Source: CAZPFP01 sp964585895
GTDB lineage: Bacteria; Patescibacteriota; Microgenomatia; PFEM01; JAHIFH01
Length of the DNA: 16,351 bases
Direction of reading: 5' to 3'
Assembly: GCA_964585895.1 (NCBI GenBank)
Contig: CAZPFP010000012.1
Span: 1-16,351 of the forward strand
The position numbers and the translations under genes were made by a program. Under the pieces are notes generated by a model. That model ran no database searches. It was not told the origin of the DNA and saw nothing but the letters and a program-made list of their open reading frames with translations. The first letter of the stretch is position 1; every line of letters starts with the position of its first letter. Below, in pieces: positions 1 through 8,091 of the stretch.

Positions 1-720
1 AACTTAATTTACTATTCAATTTAAACAAATAATTGGCTCGTCTGTCAAGGGGTAAATTGCTTATAGGGAAAACAATTGCCTATTCTTTTCGAACGCGTCT
101 CTCGCTCATTGTGGAAAAAGACGCACCTGAACCATAAAAGTTATTTTTTTAACTCCAAAGCTGGGAAGTAGTATGCCTGCCCTACATACTACCCCCCAGT
201 CTGAAGTCAAAATAAAATCAATATTTCACGCCTTCCCCATGAGAAGCGCGAGAAACAAAACTCTTTCAACTACTCTGACCTCCAAAAAGTGCTGTGTCAC
301 CCGGTTCTCATAAAAATTAGATTTGACAACTTCTTGACCGCTGTGTTATCGTCAACTTGGTGTTGATGTCACCTGTCCTGAATCAACGCCAACACGCGAA
401 GGGCATTGCTATTCGTGGTGACTTTGTCAATCCAGCGATAGTAATGCTTTTTGCTTTTAGCTCCTTTTTTCAATCTGCGCGCCAAATTTATCATATCTTG
501 TCAACTCTGTCAAGCCTATAAGAAACTCCTCTGGAAAAATCCCCATACCTATAGTTTATACTATTATTAATACAGCCTTATTTTAGACCATCTTTAATCA
601 GTTTTCAAGTTTTGTGGATAAATAAGGGAAAAGTGGAAAATTTGGCAAATTTCTTTAAAATCAGGTCGTGATTGATAACAATTAACGGAAATTATTTTTA
701 AGGAAATCAAATATACAGGA
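1..720. other. 720-nt stretch without a recognisable gene
   Basis: No long open frame, tRNA or known RNA family is visible downstream of radA up to the window edge. It holds a strong hairpin (161-199), one exact DnaA-box nonamer (TGTGGATAA, 613-621) with two looser relatives (110-118, 632-640), and an A/T-rich patch near 544-590. A minus-strand frame of 41 codons (369-494) encodes a basic peptide but lacks a ribosome binding site. Inside and just upstream of it is a promoter-like TTGACA (508-513)/TAAATT (485-490) pair with 17-nt spacing on the minus strand, so transcripts from it would begin inside that frame. This could be an unannotated RNA gene, a decayed gene or an assembly edge; I cannot decide. 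Confidence 0.5.
161..199. other. Stable hairpin in the left non-coding stretch
   Basis: CTGGG (161-165) pairs with CCCAG (195-199) and GTAGTATG (168-175) pairs with CATACTAC (185-192), separated by a 2x2 internal loop (AA/CC) and closed by a 9-nt loop. No T-run follows on either strand within a few bases, so it is not a canonical terminator. It may be part of a structured RNA. Confidence 0.5.
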
Positions 721-2034
721 TTACTTCTTGAAAAAGACTTTTCTCGCTACTTGATTAACTGAAGTAAAATTCTCAGGAGAAATCACTTGAGTAAAGCCCA
801 ATTTCTTCGCTTCTTTCTTTCTCTTAGCGGTCTGACTGACTTCTCTTATCTCCCCCAATAAACCGATTTCGCCAAAACAAACTGTCTTTGGATCAAGAGG
901 GATGCCTCTGAAGGAAGAAATAATCGCCAGGGCAACGCCTAAATCGCTGGCGGGCTCATCAATTCTAATCCCCCCGGCGACATTAACATAAATATCAAAA
1001 GTAGCCAAAGGAAGTTTTAATTGTTTGGTAAGGACGGCGCTGATAACTTGCAAGCGGCGATAATCAATTCCCTGACTGATTCTTCGAGGAATGGCTAAAG
1101 TAGTCGGCACCACCAAGGCTTGAATTTCCACTAAAACTGGCCTTGTTCCTTCTAAGGTAGCCACTACTACCGAACCCGGCACTTTCTTCACTCGTTCCCT
1201 AAGAAAAAGCCTTGAAGGATTGGTCACTTCCATCATCCCTTTATCGGTCATTTCAAAAACCCCCACTTCATCAGTGGCCCCAAAGCGATTTTTAGTCGCT
1301 CTTAATAACCTTGCGGCACCAAATCTCTCTCCTTCCAGATAAACAACCGTATCCACCATGTGCTCAAGAATTTTGGGACCGGCAATCGCGCCGGCTTTAG
1401 TGACATGACCAACCAAAAAAAGAGGCATCCCTTCTTGCTTGGCCACTTTAAGCAGCTTAGCCGTCGATTCTCTGACCTGTCCCACTGACCCGGCCGTACC
1501 TGATAGCTGGCTTGTCCAACAAGTTTGGATAGAGTCAATCACTGCTAATTTCGGTTTTAATTCACTCATTTGGGTACAAATTGAGTCCACATTAGTTTCC
1601 GTTAAAAAAAGAGTTTCTTGATTTTTGAGTCCCAATCTTTGGGCCCTGATTTTTATTTGTTGGATTGATTCTTCACCAGAAACATAAAGACAAGAACTGC
1701 TCTTGCCCGCTTGGGCAACAAATTGAAGCATCAAAGTACTTTTGCCAATTCCGGGTTCTCCGGCAACTAAGGTGACCGAACCGGGAACCACTCCTCCTCC
1801 CAAAACTAAATCAAATTCCTTAATCCCGGTCCTCATCCTTGCCCGCTTAATTGATTTGACTTGAGAAAGTTTTTGGGGTTTCGTTTGAGAAATTGCTCTT
1901 CCGCTTTTATCCGGAGCGGCTAGTCTGGTTTCCACCAAACTATTCCACTCACCACACTGAGGACAACGCCCCATCCATTTGGGTGACTCCGCCCCGCATT
2001 GTTGGCAGACGAATTTGGTGATAGCTTTGGCCAT
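721..2034 (-). CDS. radA: DNA repair protein RadA (Sms)
   Basis: RadA is a RecA-related, hexameric DnaB-like ATPase that promotes branch migration during recombinational repair. At 437 aa it is close to the usual 450-460. Visible parts in order are an N-terminal C4 zinc finger (Cys10, Cys13, Cys24, Cys27), a Walker A GEPGIGKST at residues 92-100, a Walker B strand LAVIDS around 163-168, the RadA-specific KNRFG motif at 248-252, and a C-terminal Lon-protease-like domain (about 270-437) containing the IRIDEPASDLGVA stretch. The start MAKAITKFVC places the zinc finger at the very N terminus as in other RadA proteins; no Shine-Dalgarno sequence precedes it. Just upstream is the hairpin-repeat pair, then the S1 gene on the same strand, so co-transcription with S1 is possible. 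No clear terminator follows. Confidence 0.97.
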   Translation of the reverse strand: MAKAITKFVCQQCGAESPKWMGRCPQCGEWNSLVETRLAAPDKSGRAISQTKPQKLSQVKSIKRARMRTGIKEFDLVLGGGVVPGSVTLVAGEPGIGKSTLMLQFVAQAGKSSSCLYVSGEESIQQIKIRAQRLGLKNQETLFLTETNVDSICTQMSELKPKLAVIDSIQTCWTSQLSGTAGSVGQVRESTAKLLKVAKQEGMPLFLVGHVTKAGAIAGPKILEHMVDTVVYLEGERFGAARLLRATKNRFGATDEVGVFEMTDKGMMEVTNPSRLFLRERVKKVPGSVVVATLEGTRPVLVEIQALVVPTTLAIPRRISQGIDYRRLQVISAVLTKQLKLPLATFDIYVNVAGGIRIDEPASDLGVALAIISSFRGIPLDPKTVCFGEIGLLGEIREVSQTAKRKKEAKKLGFTQVISPENFTSVNQVARKVFFKK

Positions 2035-2039
2035 AAGGT

Positions 2040-2144
2040 TTATTTCGAGCGCTAGCGAGAAACAAGGTTCTGCACGAAACGCAGGTTCTTATTTCGAGCG
2101 CTAGCGAGAAACAAGGTACTTCCACCTTAAAGGTGGAAGGTTCT
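2040..2144 (-). repeat. Tandem pair of hairpin repeats between rpsA and radA
   Basis: Two units with a 49-nt period: 29 identical bases occur at 2040-2068 and 2089-2117, each followed by a hairpin with a different stem. Read on the minus strand the shared pattern is TAAGAACC, stem-loop, then ACCTTGTTTCTC and the palindrome-rich CGCTAGCGCTCGA. The stems are CTGC/GCAG in the unit nearer radA and CTTCCACC/GGTGGAAG in the unit abutting the S1 stop codon. The same family occurs at 5401-5494. The first unit begins at the stop codon of the S1 gene, so it would form the 3' end of that message or the leader of radA. Confidence 0.8.
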
Positions 2145-3298
2145 TACTTATAACCAACCGGTTTTTCTTTCAACACCAAGCCTAGACTCATCCTTCTTCC
2201 CTCTTGGTCAATCGATTCAATGTAGCAATCAACTTTATCGCCCACTTTGAGTGATTTTTCGGCCGGAATTTTGGAAATATGAATTAAACCTTCAATCCCC
2301 TCTTCTAAATCAACAAAAGCTCCAAAAGGAGCCAAACGAACGACCTTGCCTTTAACTCTGGCGTCAATTGGATATTTCTTTTCAATTTCCTCCCAAGGAT
2401 CGGTTTTCAGTTGCTTGATAGAAAGATTGAGTTTACCAGTGGTTTTGTCTTTAGCTAAAACCTTAACCTTAACTTTATCACCGGCTTTGTAAAACTCCTT
2501 CGGGTCCTCAACTCTTTGCCAGGAAATCTCGGAGATATGAACTAAACCTTCCAGTTCAATTTCATCAGACTTAATTTTGACAAAAAAGCCAAAAGGCATC
2601 ACCCCGGTAACCTCGCCTTTAAAAGTCTCGCCGACTTTGATTTTATTCAGGGTTTCTTCCTGAGCGTGAAGCAAGGCTGCTTCAGAAATTTCTCTTTCGG
2701 AAAGAATTAACCGGTTTTTCTCGCGATTAACTTCAATTGGCTTAGCCTCAATTTGGCGCCCAATCAACTTCTCTATCTTGTCTGCCCATTGACTGCCAAA
2801 TTGAGAAGCAGGAATAAACCCCTGTAAACCTTTGGCTTCAACCACCAATCCGCCCCGATTAACCTCTCTACCAAAAACTCTTACCGCTTCGCCTGTTTTT
2901 AACTTCTCCTCAAATTGATTCCAAAGATAATCGCCGGCTGCCTTTTTTAAAGAAAGCAGAGTCTGTCCTTTATCGTTCTCTGGTTGGGTAATAATCGCTT
3001 CAACTTTATCCCCGACCGTTAATTCTTTAATAAAGTCTTTGGCGGCTTTCATTTCTCGGTCAATAACCATTCCTTCACTCTTGCCGCCAATGTCTAAATA
3101 AAGAACCCCTTTGGTTTTCTCAACGATAATCGCTTCCACTAAATCTCCCCTTTTCCAGCCACGCAACTGATATTTCGTCTGCTTAAGCAGCTCTTCCATA
3201 GTGACAGGTTGTTTTTTCGAGGAAGGATTAATCGAAGCCTTTGGCGAAAACTTTTTACTCTGCTTTTTGGTTTTGGGAGCCGGTTTCTTTTTGGTCAA
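2144..3298 (-). CDS. rpsA: Ribosomal protein S1-like, four S1 RNA-binding domains
   Basis: The 384-aa protein has four OB-fold S1 domains at about residues 50-118, 133-203, 220-296 and 311-376. Domains 3 and 4 are the most typical (PFGFFVKI...GLVHISEIS and PFGAFVDL...GLIHISKIP). Family knowledge: S1 helps the 30S subunit bind and unfold mRNA; E. coli S1 has six domains, and four-domain forms are usual in many other phyla. The first 35 residues are a lysine-rich, probably disordered tail. The start is TTG at 3296-3298, preceded by GAGGT about 9 nt upstream; a nearby ATG is out of frame, and the next in-frame ATG is codon 34. Its promoter lies at 3404-3432. Some four-domain proteins of this kind are general RNA-binding regulators rather than ribosomal S1. 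Confidence 0.9.
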   Translation of the reverse strand: MTKKKPAPKTKKQSKKFSPKASINPSSKKQPVTMEELLKQTKYQLRGWKRGDLVEAIIVEKTKGVLYLDIGGKSEGMVIDREMKAAKDFIKELTVGDKVEAIITQPENDKGQTLLSLKKAAGDYLWNQFEEKLKTGEAVRVFGREVNRGGLVVEAKGLQGFIPASQFGSQWADKIEKLIGRQIEAKPIEVNREKNRLILSEREISEAALLHAQEETLNKIKVGETFKGEVTGVMPFGFFVKIKSDEIELEGLVHISEISWQRVEDPKEFYKAGDKVKVKVLAKDKTTGKLNLSIKQLKTDPWEEIEKKYPIDARVKGKVVRLAPFGAFVDLEEGIEGLIHISKIPAEKSLKVGDKVDCYIESIDQEGRRMSLGLVLKEKPVGYK

Positions 3299-3403
3299 CC
3301 TTCATTTACCTCGCTTTCTAAGGAAAAGTTCAAAGATATTATACTACGCCTATGGCTCGTCATTTTTTTATTAAAAAATCAGTCTAATTCTCGTTTCACT
3401 CAA

Positions 3404-3432
3404 ATTATATCCCACTTTGCTCAGTTTGCCAA
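3404..3432 (-). promoter_or_regulatory. Sigma-70-type promoter for rpsA
   Basis: On the minus strand TTGGCA (3427-3432) and TATAAT (3404-3409) are separated by exactly 17 nt, about 105 nt upstream of the S1 start. A second TATAAT-like box lies at about 3337-3342 without a good -35. The promoter sits in the 143-nt gap after the DUF2723 gene, so S1 can be transcribed on its own. Confidence 0.75.
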
Positions 3433-3441
3433 GCCTTAAAT

Positions 3442-5340
3442 TTACTCCTCTACTTTCATCTTCTCAATCTTTTCTCTCACTTCATCGGTTCGGGGGTAAT
3501 AAGGATTGGCGCCAACAAATTTTTGCCAATATTCAACTGCCTTTTCTCTTTGACCGTGGGTAGCGTAAATATCACCTAAATCCGCATAGGTGTAGTAGTT
3601 ATGAGGAGCAACTTCTAGAGCTTTCCAATACAAGCGCTCAGCCTCGTCTAACAAACCATGACCAAAATAGCCATTGGCTAAACGAACATAGGGATAGGCA
3701 TATTCTTTTAAAAGAATGCTTTCCACTGACCCAAACTGATAATCTTTTTTATGAATTAGGTTTTGATAATCAGCCAGGTTTTTGTCAATCTCTTTTTCGG
3801 CTTCAGCCGCGATAATCTTTCTTGGCTCAACTAAAAAATTCTCAGTTAAACCAATCGTTTCTGTCTCTGTTTTGACGCCGATTTCCTGCCGAAGCATACG
3901 CATCGCGGAAATAACAGGAAATTTTTGACTATTGATAGTAATAAACTCATCCATAAATTCTTGACGGCTCTCTAATTTTTCCGGGAGAAAGATTTCAGGG
4001 AAATTTTGTTTAATTTGCTGACGATACCAATCTTCATTAGAAACTAAAAAATTAGCAACAATAATTTTGACATCCTTTCTCTCCCCCAAAACTCTTTGAT
4101 AGTAAAAAGCAACGCCAACTTTAGCGTCACCTTCAATTAGTAAAATGCTTTTTGGGGGAACAGTCCGGAATAAATCCTCGGCTAAATAGCGACCAAAGTG
4201 ATTGTTCCGTTGGTTAACTTGATTGAAATTCAAGAATAACATCCCCAGGGGAAAAACAAGCAGTAACCAACTCAGTCGCTCTTTTTTGATGAATCCAACG
4301 CTCCAAGCAAAGCCAAAACTAGCCAGAATGGCGAGGAAAAGAGTAGGGAAAATTAGAAATCGTTCCACAATAAAAAGAAAATCAGGACTGCCGGTGTTCA
4401 GCCCGGTATAAAGAATAAATAAGGGACCGGTGATTAGAAAAGCGCTTAAAACAAAAACTAGCCAAGCTCTTTGTTTTTTTATTCCCCAGTAAATGCCTAA
4501 AATTACGGGAATCAAGCCTAAGGAAAAATTGACAAGATATAATCTCGCCAAGCCTAAAAACCGGTCAATTAAGGCAATTTTGGCGATGCTGGCCGCGGAG
4601 ATGCTTAAAGACCCGTAAGTGGCTCGGGTAAAAAGTCTGATAAAACCGTTAAGAGTCTGGGAATTTTCCCAGTTTAAAAAGGGATGAGTTTTGGCAGCGA
4701 AAACAACGTAGAAATAAGGAGAAAAACCGACTAGGAAAATAACTAAGGCAAGTAAGTAATCAAGCCATTTTAAATTTCTCCATCCCTTTTCAATCAAAAA
4801 CCAAATGAAAAATAAAGGATAAATAAAGATAATTGTCTGATGATTGGTTAATCCTAAGCCTGCTGTTAATAAGAATAGAAAAAGCCATTGTTTTTCTTTT
4901 TTTTCTCGCCAGATTTGGAAAATTAATAATAATAAACCCGTTAGGAAAATGTTGAGGGTAAAAACCTCGGAAATAAGGGCGTTGTGCCAAAAAAACCTGG
5001 AAAAAGCGAGGGTCAGAGCGCCAGCTAAAGCAACTGGTTTGTTTTTAGTTAAGCGCTCTAAAAAAAGATAAATCGCTAAACAGGTCAGAGAAGCAAAAAA
5101 AGCGGAAGCCAAATTAACGCGCCAGGCTGGTTCGCCAAAAGGCAAAAAAGAAAAAGGCATCGCTAGTATGGTGAATAAGGGATAACCTGGCGGATGAGCA
5201 ATACCTTTGGCTAAAACCACAGTGGCCAACTCGGCTGCATCAGCATGAACGGAAATCGTTGGGCAGAGAGTATAAAGATAGATTACAAATGGAATCAGAA
5301 AAGAAGCTAAAACAGGGAGAAATCGAAAGGCTCTCTTCAT
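3442..5340 (-). CDS. DUF2723 (TMEM260-like) membrane glycosyltransferase with C-terminal TPRs
   Basis: This 632-aa protein has about ten hydrophobic segments over residues 8-370, then a soluble C-terminal part. The first extracytoplasmic loop carries the hallmark of the DUF2723 family: LCPTISVHADAAELA (acidic residues D34 and E37) followed by AHPPGYPL at 48-55. Members are GT-C fold enzymes related to protein O-mannosyltransferases and use polyprenyl-phosphate sugars; that activity is inferred here. The last 90 residues contain two tetratricopeptide-like helical pairs (around LLDEAERLYWKALEVAPHN and QREKAVEYWQKFVGANP). The start ATG at 5338-5340 has AGG close upstream and puts a membrane segment at the N terminus. 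It is the first protein gene downstream of the rRNA operon on this strand, 167 nt after 5S. Confidence 0.87.
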   Translation of the reverse strand: MKRAFRFLPVLASFLIPFVIYLYTLCPTISVHADAAELATVVLAKGIAHPPGYPLFTILAMPFSFLPFGEPAWRVNLASAFFASLTCLAIYLFLERLTKNKPVALAGALTLAFSRFFWHNALISEVFTLNIFLTGLLLLIFQIWREKKEKQWLFLFLLTAGLGLTNHQTIIFIYPLFFIWFLIEKGWRNLKWLDYLLALVIFLVGFSPYFYVVFAAKTHPFLNWENSQTLNGFIRLFTRATYGSLSISAASIAKIALIDRFLGLARLYLVNFSLGLIPVILGIYWGIKKQRAWLVFVLSAFLITGPLFILYTGLNTGSPDFLFIVERFLIFPTLFLAILASFGFAWSVGFIKKERLSWLLLVFPLGMLFLNFNQVNQRNNHFGRYLAEDLFRTVPPKSILLIEGDAKVGVAFYYQRVLGERKDVKIIVANFLVSNEDWYRQQIKQNFPEIFLPEKLESRQEFMDEFITINSQKFPVISAMRMLRQEIGVKTETETIGLTENFLVEPRKIIAAEAEKEIDKNLADYQNLIHKKDYQFGSVESILLKEYAYPYVRLANGYFGHGLLDEAERLYWKALEVAPHNYYTYADLGDIYATHGQREKAVEYWQKFVGANPYYPRTDEVREKIEKMKVEE

Positions 5341-5357
5341 CCTGGTTAGATTTTAAC

Positions 5358-5378
5358 ATAAAAAATCCCGGCCTTGAG
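5358..5378 (-). repeat. Second copy of the 5S rRNA 3' end and its T-run
   Basis: The 21 bases at 5358-5378 are identical to 5500-5520, which contain the last 13 nt of 5S rRNA (5508-5520) plus the following T-run. Weaker similarity continues for about 9 more bases. The rest of 5S is absent here, so this is a fragment, not a second gene. The two copies bracket the hairpin repeats. Confidence 0.85.
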
Positions 5379-5400
5379 AGTTTTTCGAACGATAGTGAGA

Positions 5401-5494
5401 AACAAGGTTCTGCCGAATAAAATGAGGCAGGTTCTTATTTCGACCAAGGGAAAAAACAAGGTTCTGCCGAATAAAATGAGGCAGGTTCTTATTT
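5401..5494 (-). repeat. Tandem pair of hairpin repeats downstream of 5S
   Basis: Two identical 40-nt copies (5401-5440 and 5455-5494, period 54). On the minus strand each reads TAAGAACC, the stem CTGCC/GGCAG with a loop of about 11 nt, then AGAACCTTGTT. The outer bases match the repeat pair at 2040-2144. The sequence between copies (TTTCGACCAAGGGA on the plus strand) is a diverged version of the TTTCGAGCGCTAGCGA spacer found there. Confidence 0.85.
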
Positions 5495-5507
5495 TCGCAA
5501 TAAAAAA

Positions 5508-5625
5508 TCCCGGCCTTGAGGTATTTTCGCAATCCCTTGCGGAATTACTATCGTCCCCGCTGATACGTTTCACTTCTCTGTTCGGAATGGGAAGAGGTGG
5601 TACCGTATCGCTCCAAAGACCGGGA
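5508..5625 (-). rRNA. rrf: 5S ribosomal RNA
   Basis: This is a 118-nt 5S rRNA. The 5' strand (TCCCGGTCTT) and 3' strand (AAGGCCGGGA) form an uninterrupted 10-bp helix I. The conserved CCCATTCCGAACAGAGAAG and GTGAAACG segments of loops B and C are present. It lies 105 nt downstream of 23S on the same strand. Six T residues directly follow the 3' end (5502-5507), so the terminal helix plus T-run may double as a terminator. Confidence 0.95.
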
Positions 5626-5730
5626 AATTTCTCTAAATATACAGCGGCACTACGTGCCTCGATAATTCTCTTTGAGTATTATATTATCTCTACCGAAGCC
5701 CGAAAGGCAAAAGCAGATTAACCTTCACTG
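5626..5730 (-). other. 23S-5S spacer with one arm of the 23S processing stem
   Basis: The 105-nt spacer holds the 3' arm of a perfect 18-bp inverted repeat (5684-5701, partner at 10814-10831) that would fold the 23S precursor into a long stem, as RNase III substrates do. It also holds a small hairpin GGCAC/GTGCC at 5646-5658. A TATAAT string on the minus strand at about 5679-5684 has no convincing -35. Confidence 0.75.
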
Positions 5731-5860
5731 GCTACTCCTTTGATCGATTAGTACGACTTGGCTAAATGTATTGCTACGCTTACACCGGTCGCCTATCAAG
5801 GTAGTAATCTCCTACCGATCTCACCTATCCCGAAGGATAGAAGGATACCTTATCTTGAGA

Positions 5861-5898
<38 letters not shown>

Positions 5899-6047
5899 AG
5901 GAATGTAGCTACCCAGCGATGCACCTGACGGTGACAACTGGCACACTAGGGATTCCCTCAACCAGGTCCTCTCGTACTGTGGTCAACTTCTCTCAAGTAT
6001 CCAACGCTTGCTGCGGATAGAGGCCGAACTGTCTCACGACGTTCTGA

Positions 6048-6952
6048 CACATATTCCTTAGTTACCTAAGGTGTGGACTATATCTTGGCCAAAGCTAAAA
6101 ATTTAACTCTGACCCCTGGCGTATGATAACAATCTTAAATTTATCTTTATAAAAAATAAGATAGAAATTGCTATCTCGGGCACAATGCCCTCAGTCTCTA
6201 CGGGGTTAAAAATGTTTTATATGGCATACATTCTCTAACATATGGGCCAACAAGTGACAAAAACCTTTTTGTTTCTCCAACCGGAACATAGAGAATGTAA
6301 CCCTTACCAATATTACCACTTTTATGAATTCTACAAGCAATATTAAAGTTCGCTTTAAGAATTTTTTGTAGAAATCGGTTCTCGATTAACGAAAAACTTT
6401 GAGTATTGAGATGGATTGCTTTACCAGCTAATGTACCATCGTCCATATACCAAATTGCTAAAGATAAGTTAGAAATAAGCAATTTATCTAAATCGCTAGG
6501 GACTATTTTAAAACCATCGGGATAGAATATTTTGCGATATTGCAATAATTCTGAATGTGCAATGGTTTTAAACCAAAAATACTTCCCCAGTTCAGGCCTC
6601 TTTTTATTCTGTAATTGGCAACGTGGTAGCGAAAGTACCCATTTTTTAAAAAATGAATATTTCCACCAAACATAATTTTTTTGTTTTGGGCCCTGGGAAA
6701 TGCGCAAATAAGCATATTTCCCAGATACAGTTGGATAAAGATATCCATCTCCCAATAGACTGCCAATAACAATTTGCCTTTGAATATCATTGAGGCGCAA
6801 AGTTTTTCGTAAGCGATCAATATAAGCAGAATACATTTCAACTTCCCACGGTATTACCCTTTGACACTTTCAATTTAACCAAAGTTAACCCAAATGTCAA
6901 GTAGGGCTTCACCGTTATTAGCCAAGTTTTAACTGGGCTCATCAATCAACTT
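6048..6952 (-). mobile_element. Group I intron after 23S U2584, with endonuclease ORF (905 nt)
   Basis: The 5' exon ends CTGGGT and the 3' exon starts TCAGAACG, restoring the PTC segment around U2585. P1 forms between exon CTGGGT and guide GCCCAG (6933-6938), with a U-G pair at the splice site, and the intron ends in G (6048). Core elements on the minus strand are P (6904-6918, ACGGTGAA), Q (6841-6856, ATACCGTGGGAAG), R (6192-6205, CGTAGAGACTG) and S (6075-6086, AAGATATAGTCC). P4 pairs ACGGT with ACCGT. The LAGLIDADG ORF 6198-6836 fills the interval between Q and R. Core sequences closely match the U2504 intron, so both belong to one subtype. Confidence 0.9.
6198..6836 (-). CDS. Intron-encoded LAGLIDADG homing endonuclease, two-motif type
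   Basis: The 212-aa protein has two LAGLIDADG-type motifs: VIGSLLGDG (residues 23-31, acidic D30) and LAIWYMDDG (126-134, acidic D133). It should therefore act as a monomer that cuts an intronless 23S allele near its own insertion site. The IGSLLGDG form and the LSLAIWYMDDG signature suit the LAGLIDADG_2 family. Both catalytic acids are intact and the length is normal, so the enzyme may be active. The start ATG lies 5 nt downstream of the Q element with no good Shine-Dalgarno sequence, and the stop codon TAG is part of the R element, so gene and ribozyme core abut at both ends. Translation would have to precede or compete with splicing. Confidence 0.92.
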   Translation of the reverse strand: MYSAYIDRLRKTLRLNDIQRQIVIGSLLGDGYLYPTVSGKYAYLRISQGPKQKNYVWWKYSFFKKWVLSLPRCQLQNKKRPELGKYFWFKTIAHSELLQYRKIFYPDGFKIVPSDLDKLLISNLSLAIWYMDDGTLAGKAIHLNTQSFSLIENRFLQKILKANFNIACRIHKSGNIGKGYILYVPVGETKRFLSLVGPYVRECMPYKTFLTP

Positions 6953-7032
6953 ACCCAGCTCACGTAGCGCTTTAATGGGCGAACAGACCAACCCTTGGGA
7001 GCTTCTCCACCCCCAGGATGCGCTGAGCCGAC

Positions 7033-7311
7033 CATGTGTTCTCCACTATTACTAGTGGCATGGACTATATCATCACCCCACCAAACACGGTGGGGGTCCG
7101 GCGTATAATACCATCCAAAATTTCTTGTCTAAACAAGAGAGATAGTATTTTAGTTTAAAACTTCAGTCTCTACGGGGTTATGTTTCAATTCTTCGAAACA
7201 AACTTCCCTCGGTATTGCCCTTTGACCAAACAGCCAAGTGGGGTTTCACCGATATAAGCCGAATTATTCGATCTCGATTACTCGAGAAAGCGACATTCCT
7301 ATTATAGGTTT
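7033..7311 (-). ncRNA. ORF-less group I intron after 23S U2504 (279 nt)
   Basis: The 5' exon ends CTACCTCGAT and the 3' exon begins GTCGGCTC, which rejoined give the universal PTC sequence around U2504-G2505. The intron ends in G (7033). Core elements on the minus strand: P (7241-7255, ATATCGGTGAAACCC), Q (7202-7217, CAATACCGAGGGAAGT), R (7164-7177, same as in the U2584 intron) and S (7062-7070, ATATAGTCC). P1 is the least certain part: exon CGAT can pair with GTCG (7291-7294) with the expected U-G, next to a strong TCTCGA/TCGAGA hairpin. There is no endonuclease ORF. Confidence 0.85.
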
Positions 7312-7820
7312 ATCGAGGTAGCGAACCGCGCCGTCGATATGGACTCTTGGGCGCGACCACTCTGTTATCCCTGAAGTAGCTTTTATCCGTTAAGCCCCGA
7401 CCATCCCACGATGAGTCGGGGGATCACTAAGACCTGCTTTCGCACCTGCTCGACCCGTCAGTCTCACAGTTAAGCCGGCTTTCGCCTTTATACGTCCAGC
7501 GCGATTTCCATCCGCGCTAAGCCGACCTTTGTACGCTTGCGTTATCTTTGAGCAAGCGACCGCCCCAGTCAAACTACCCACCAGACACTGTTCCCAAACC
7601 CGTTTCCAGGGTCCTTAGGTTAGAATTGAACTTACCGAAGAGAGGTATTTCACTGGCGTCCGAAGACTCCCTCCTATTCTCGACAGTCAATAAATACAAT
7701 TCAATGTCAAGCTGTAGTAAAGCTTTACAGGGTCTTTTTGTCCTGCAGCAAGTAAGCCGCATCTTCACAGCTATTTCAATTTCACCGGGTGAGGGCTCAA
7801 GACAGTTGCTTGCTCGTTGA

Positions 7821-7854
<34 letters not shown>

Positions 7855-7863
7855 GACTTCGCT

Positions 7864-8077
7864 CTTGTTATATAATTCCCATAATCGCTTATGGGCATGG
7901 ACTATCTCTTCTTCCTTTTTATGGAAGGCTGACGTATAGTCTCTGAGGATTCCACTTTAAGTGGTCTTTCCTGCTGATTTGCCGCACCCATCACATTGTT
8001 ACCTTAATTCTGGTAGTGTGGGATACACGGCTTTTCCAGCATATGGTCAGCTTTTACTACGGCAACGATATCTCCCT
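7864..8077 (-). ncRNA. ORF-less group I intron after 23S U1931 (214 nt)
   Basis: The 5' exon CTACGGT pairs over 7 bp with guide GCCGTAG (8057-8063), with U-G at the splice site. The intron ends in G (7864) before exon AGCGAAG. Core elements on the minus strand: P (8032-8044, ATATGCTGGAAAA), Q (7966-7979, AATCAGCAGGAAAG), R (7933-7948, CCTCAGAGACTATACG) and S (7899-7908, GAGATAGTCC). P6 is capped by CCACTTTAAGTGG (7952-7964). It is compact and lacks any ORF. P and Q are nearly identical to those of the U1917 intron. Confidence 0.88.
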
Positions 8078-8091
8078 ACCGTAGAACAGTT
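8078..8091 (-). rRNA. rrl: 14-nt 23S mini-exon (E. coli 1918-1931) between two introns
   Basis: AACTGTTCTACGGT on the minus strand is the only sequence here that can supply the 3' strand of helix 69 and the following CUAAGGU-like segment. Joined to the upstream exon it rebuilds helix 69 with A1906-U1924, G1907-U1923, C1908-G1922, A1909-U1921 and G1910-C1920. Several of these pairs differ from E. coli but remain complementary, which supports both exon boundaries. Confidence 0.88.

Noticed and set aside
613..621. Chromosome origin based on the DnaA box
   Set aside because: Only one exact box, no cluster, and no dnaA, dnaN or rpmH nearby. Kept only as a point to check.
5346..5573. 75-codon minus-strand frame between 5S and the DUF2723 gene
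   Set aside because: It translates the repeat units and 5S into duplicated peptides and has no family features.
5374..5721. 115-codon plus-strand frame over the 5S region
   Set aside because: It is made of the hairpin repeats and the antisense of 5S, with repeated peptides that come from the repeat units.
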